DNA of 64,000 nt, taken from the NCBI RefSeq assembly GCF_000814005.1, contig NZ_JWLK01000004.1:248001-312000 (forward strand), read 5' to 3'. Below, piece after piece: positions 62,426 through 64,000 of the stretch (its first letter is position 1; each line of letters starts with the position of its first letter). A program made the position numbers and the translations under genes. The notes under the pieces were generated by a model that did not search any database, was not told the DNA's origin, and saw nothing but the letters and a program-made list of their open reading frames with translations. Source of the stretch: Ruegeria sp. ANG-S4 (GTDB lineage Bacteria > Pseudomonadota > Alphaproteobacteria > Rhodobacterales > Rhodobacteraceae).

Positions 62426-64000
62426 TCACGATCCGTCCGGGCACTACGATCACTTTCTTGGGCGTGGCACCATCCAGCGCTCTTTGCACAGCTTCGGTGC
62501 TGAGCGCGATTTTTTCAACCTCGGCTTTGTTCAGATCTTTCGCCACGCTGATTTCCGCACGGCGTTTGCCGTTGATCTGGATCGGCAGGGTAATCGTATC
62601 GTCGACCAGCATCGCTTCGTCCGCGACCGGCCACTGGGCAACGGCCACAAGGCCCTCACCCCCCAGCATCTGCCACAATTCTTCGGACAGGTGCGGGGTC
62701 ATCGGTGACATCAACTGCGCCAGCGTCTTGGCGGCTTCGCGTTTAGCAGTGGTGCCAGCCTTGGATTTCGCCAGCGTGTTGGTGAACGCATAGAGTTTGG
62801 CGATAGAGGCATTGAAGCCAAAGGATTCCACACCGCCCGACACATCGTGGACCGCCTTGTGCATCTCGCGCAGCAAGGCTTCGTCCTCGCCATTGGCCGG
62901 AACGTCCGACTCGGCGATTTCGGTGGCAATGCGATGTACGCGGCTGAGGTGTTTGAACGCGGCCTCTGCCCCGGATGCGGTCCATTCCACGTCACGCTCG
63001 GGCGGCGAATCGGACAACACGAACCAGCGGGCCGTGTCGGCACCGAAGGCCGAGATGATGCTGACCGGATCGACAACGTTTTTCTTGGACTTCGACATCT
63101 TGGCAGAGGGGATGACCTCGACCTCTGTGCCGTCAGCCAGTTTTCCGTCCGTCACGTCCTCGGGCAAGTGGTAAACCGGGCGACCCTTGTCATCGCGGGT
63201 CTGGTAGATCTCGTGCGTCACCATGCCTTGAGTGAACAGCGCATCGAACGGCTCAATCGCCTTTTCCGGCAAGTGCCCGGTGATTTTCATCGCCCGTGCA
63301 AAGAAGCGCGAGTAAAGCAGGTGCAGAATCGCGTGTTCGATCCCGCCGATATACTGGTCGACATTCATCCAGTACTCCGCCTCGGCCAGATCGGTGGGTG
63401 TCTCGGCATGCGGAGCGGTGAAACGCGCGTAGTACCAAGACGAATCGACAAAAGTGTCCATCGTGTCGGTTTCGCGCTTGGCAGGTGCGCCGCAGGCCGG
63501 GCAGGGCGTGTCGCGCCAATTGGGATGGCGGTCCAGCGGGTTCCCGGGGATCGAGAAGTCGATGGGTTTGCCATTGCCATCATCATAAGGCAGCTGAATC
63601 GGCAGATTCTCTTTCTTCTCGGGCACCGTGCCGCATTTTTCACAATGGACAACGGGAATCGGGCAACCCCAATAGCGTTGGCGGCTCAGGCCCCAGTCTC
63701 GCAGGCGGTATTTGGTAACACCTTCGCCCCATCCCGCCTTTTGGGCAAAATCCACCGTTGCGTTGATGGCCACTTCGCCCGTTGCCTCGGTTAATCCGGC
63801 GAAATGGTTCACCCAACGGACTTTCTCGGTCTTGGGGGGAACAAAGGCAATTTTGTCGACTGGCGTGTCGTCATCCAGCGCAAAGAACGTGTCGATCACC
63901 GGCAGGTCGTATTTGCGGCAGAAATCAAGGTCACGCTGATCGTGGGCCGGACAGGCAAAGATCGCGCCCGTGCCATAGTCCATCAGGATGAAATTGGCGA
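62412..64000 (-). CDS. leuS: Leucyl-tRNA synthetase, C-terminal part (cut by window edge)
   Basis: The last 529 or so residues of leucyl-tRNA synthetase; the N-terminal part lies beyond the right edge. Visible elements are part of the editing domain, the zinc-type segment ([11 protein letters not shown] and CPACGAPAK), [17 protein letters not shown], the catalytic KMSKS in [14 protein letters not shown], and the C-terminal tRNA-binding region ending in IVNVVV. All match the bacterial enzyme. It is first in the operon with lptE and holA. Confidence 0.96.
   Translation of the reverse strand, partial: ANFILMDYGTGAIFACPAHDQRDLDFCRKYDLPVIDTFFALDDDTPVDKIAFVPPKTEKVRWVNHFAGLTEATGEVAINATVDFAQKAGWGEGVTKYRLRDWGLSRQRYWGCPIPVVHCEKCGTVPEKKENLPIQLPYDDGNGKPIDFSIPGNPLDRHPNWRDTPCPACGAPAKRETDTMDTFVDSSWYYARFTAPHAETPTDLAEAEYWMNVDQYIGGIEHAILHLLYSRFFARAMKITGHLPEKAIEPFDALFTQGMVTHEIYQTRDDKGRPVYHLPEDVTDGKLADGTEVEVIPSAKMSKSKKNVVDPVSIISAFGADTARWFVLSDSPPERDVEWTASGAEAAFKHLSRVHRIATEIAESDVPANGEDEALLREMHKAVHDVSGGVESFGFNASIAKLYAFTNTLAKSKAGTTAKREAAKTLAQLMSPMTPHLSEELWQMLGGEGLVAVAQWPVADEAMLVDDTITLPIQINGKRRAEISVAKDLNKAEVEKIALSTEAVQRALDGATPKKVIVVPGRIVNVVV

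Noticed and set aside
62847..63794. 315-codon open frame on the plus strand opposite leuS
   Set aside because: leuS is unmistakable on the minus strand.

Overview
The window comes from a marine-type alphaproteobacterium of the Rhodobacterales (Roseobacter group). The evidence is gene content and order: ccrM, flaF-flbT beside a flagellin, a Rhizobium-type glycerol ABC transporter with a DUF2160 subunit, DUF2125, IalB next to rlmN, and leuS-lptE-holA. Base composition is GC-rich, so many long reading frames lie antisense to real genes. No rRNA, tRNA, CRISPR array, insertion sequence or prophage was recognised. Almost the whole window is densely packed chromosomal coding sequence.

Layout. 0-9.1 kb is housekeeping: IalB-like protein, LprI-like protein, rlmN, a cytochrome P460-like protein, cbpM-cbpA, a PLP lyase, a LOG-family protein, a threonine dehydratase-like enzyme and dapD. 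9.2-10.7 kb is a BlaI/M56 peptidase regulatory pair. 10.8-16.8 kb is a glycerol ABC uptake operon (V-S-T-P-Q-U order). 17-26.4 kb holds a glutamate-receptor-like channel, dapE, a DUF2064 protein, rnr, DUF1801, a GST, a YafY-type regulator and an MltB-type transglycosylase. 26.5-34.1 kb is a polyamine unit: aminotransferase, GntR regulator, four-gene uptake system and FAD oxidoreductase, with shared TGATCAAAT boxes. 34.1-40.7 kb is a flagellar cluster (flgD, fliK, rod-binding protein, FlgN-like, flagellin, flaF, flbT, DUF1217). 40.8-47.5 kb is signalling and cell cycle: a DUF427-cyclase fusion, a membrane-anchored winged-helix protein, two small secreted proteins, rnhB, ccrM and a membrane adenylate cyclase. 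47.6-64 kb holds alkB, mutY, a DUF721 protein, a DsbA-like protein, the lpxK-waaA-nucleotidase-pmbA operon, DUF2125, an SDR/crotonase/VOC operon, a small HNH protein, a flavoprotein, holA, lptE and the C-terminal part of leuS, cut by the window edge.

How genes work together. dapD and dapE are two steps of succinylase-pathway diaminopimelate synthesis. The glycerol and polyamine operons both place the binding-protein gene first, followed by a perfect inverted repeat before the ATPase gene. The polyamine enzymes probably catabolise what the transporter imports. flaF and flbT probably tune flagellin synthesis after transcription. ccrM is preceded by three GANTC sites, its own expected target.

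The signals most worth a second look are: the ion-channel-like receptor with NGGFEE in place of a TVGYGD filter; the complementary defects in the two glycerol ATPases; the Kdo-transferase homologue lacking its usual N-terminal catalytic motifs; the DUF427-cyclase fusion; and the membrane-anchored winged-helix protein in the same probable operon. Functions rest on motif recognition by eye; no database search was run.
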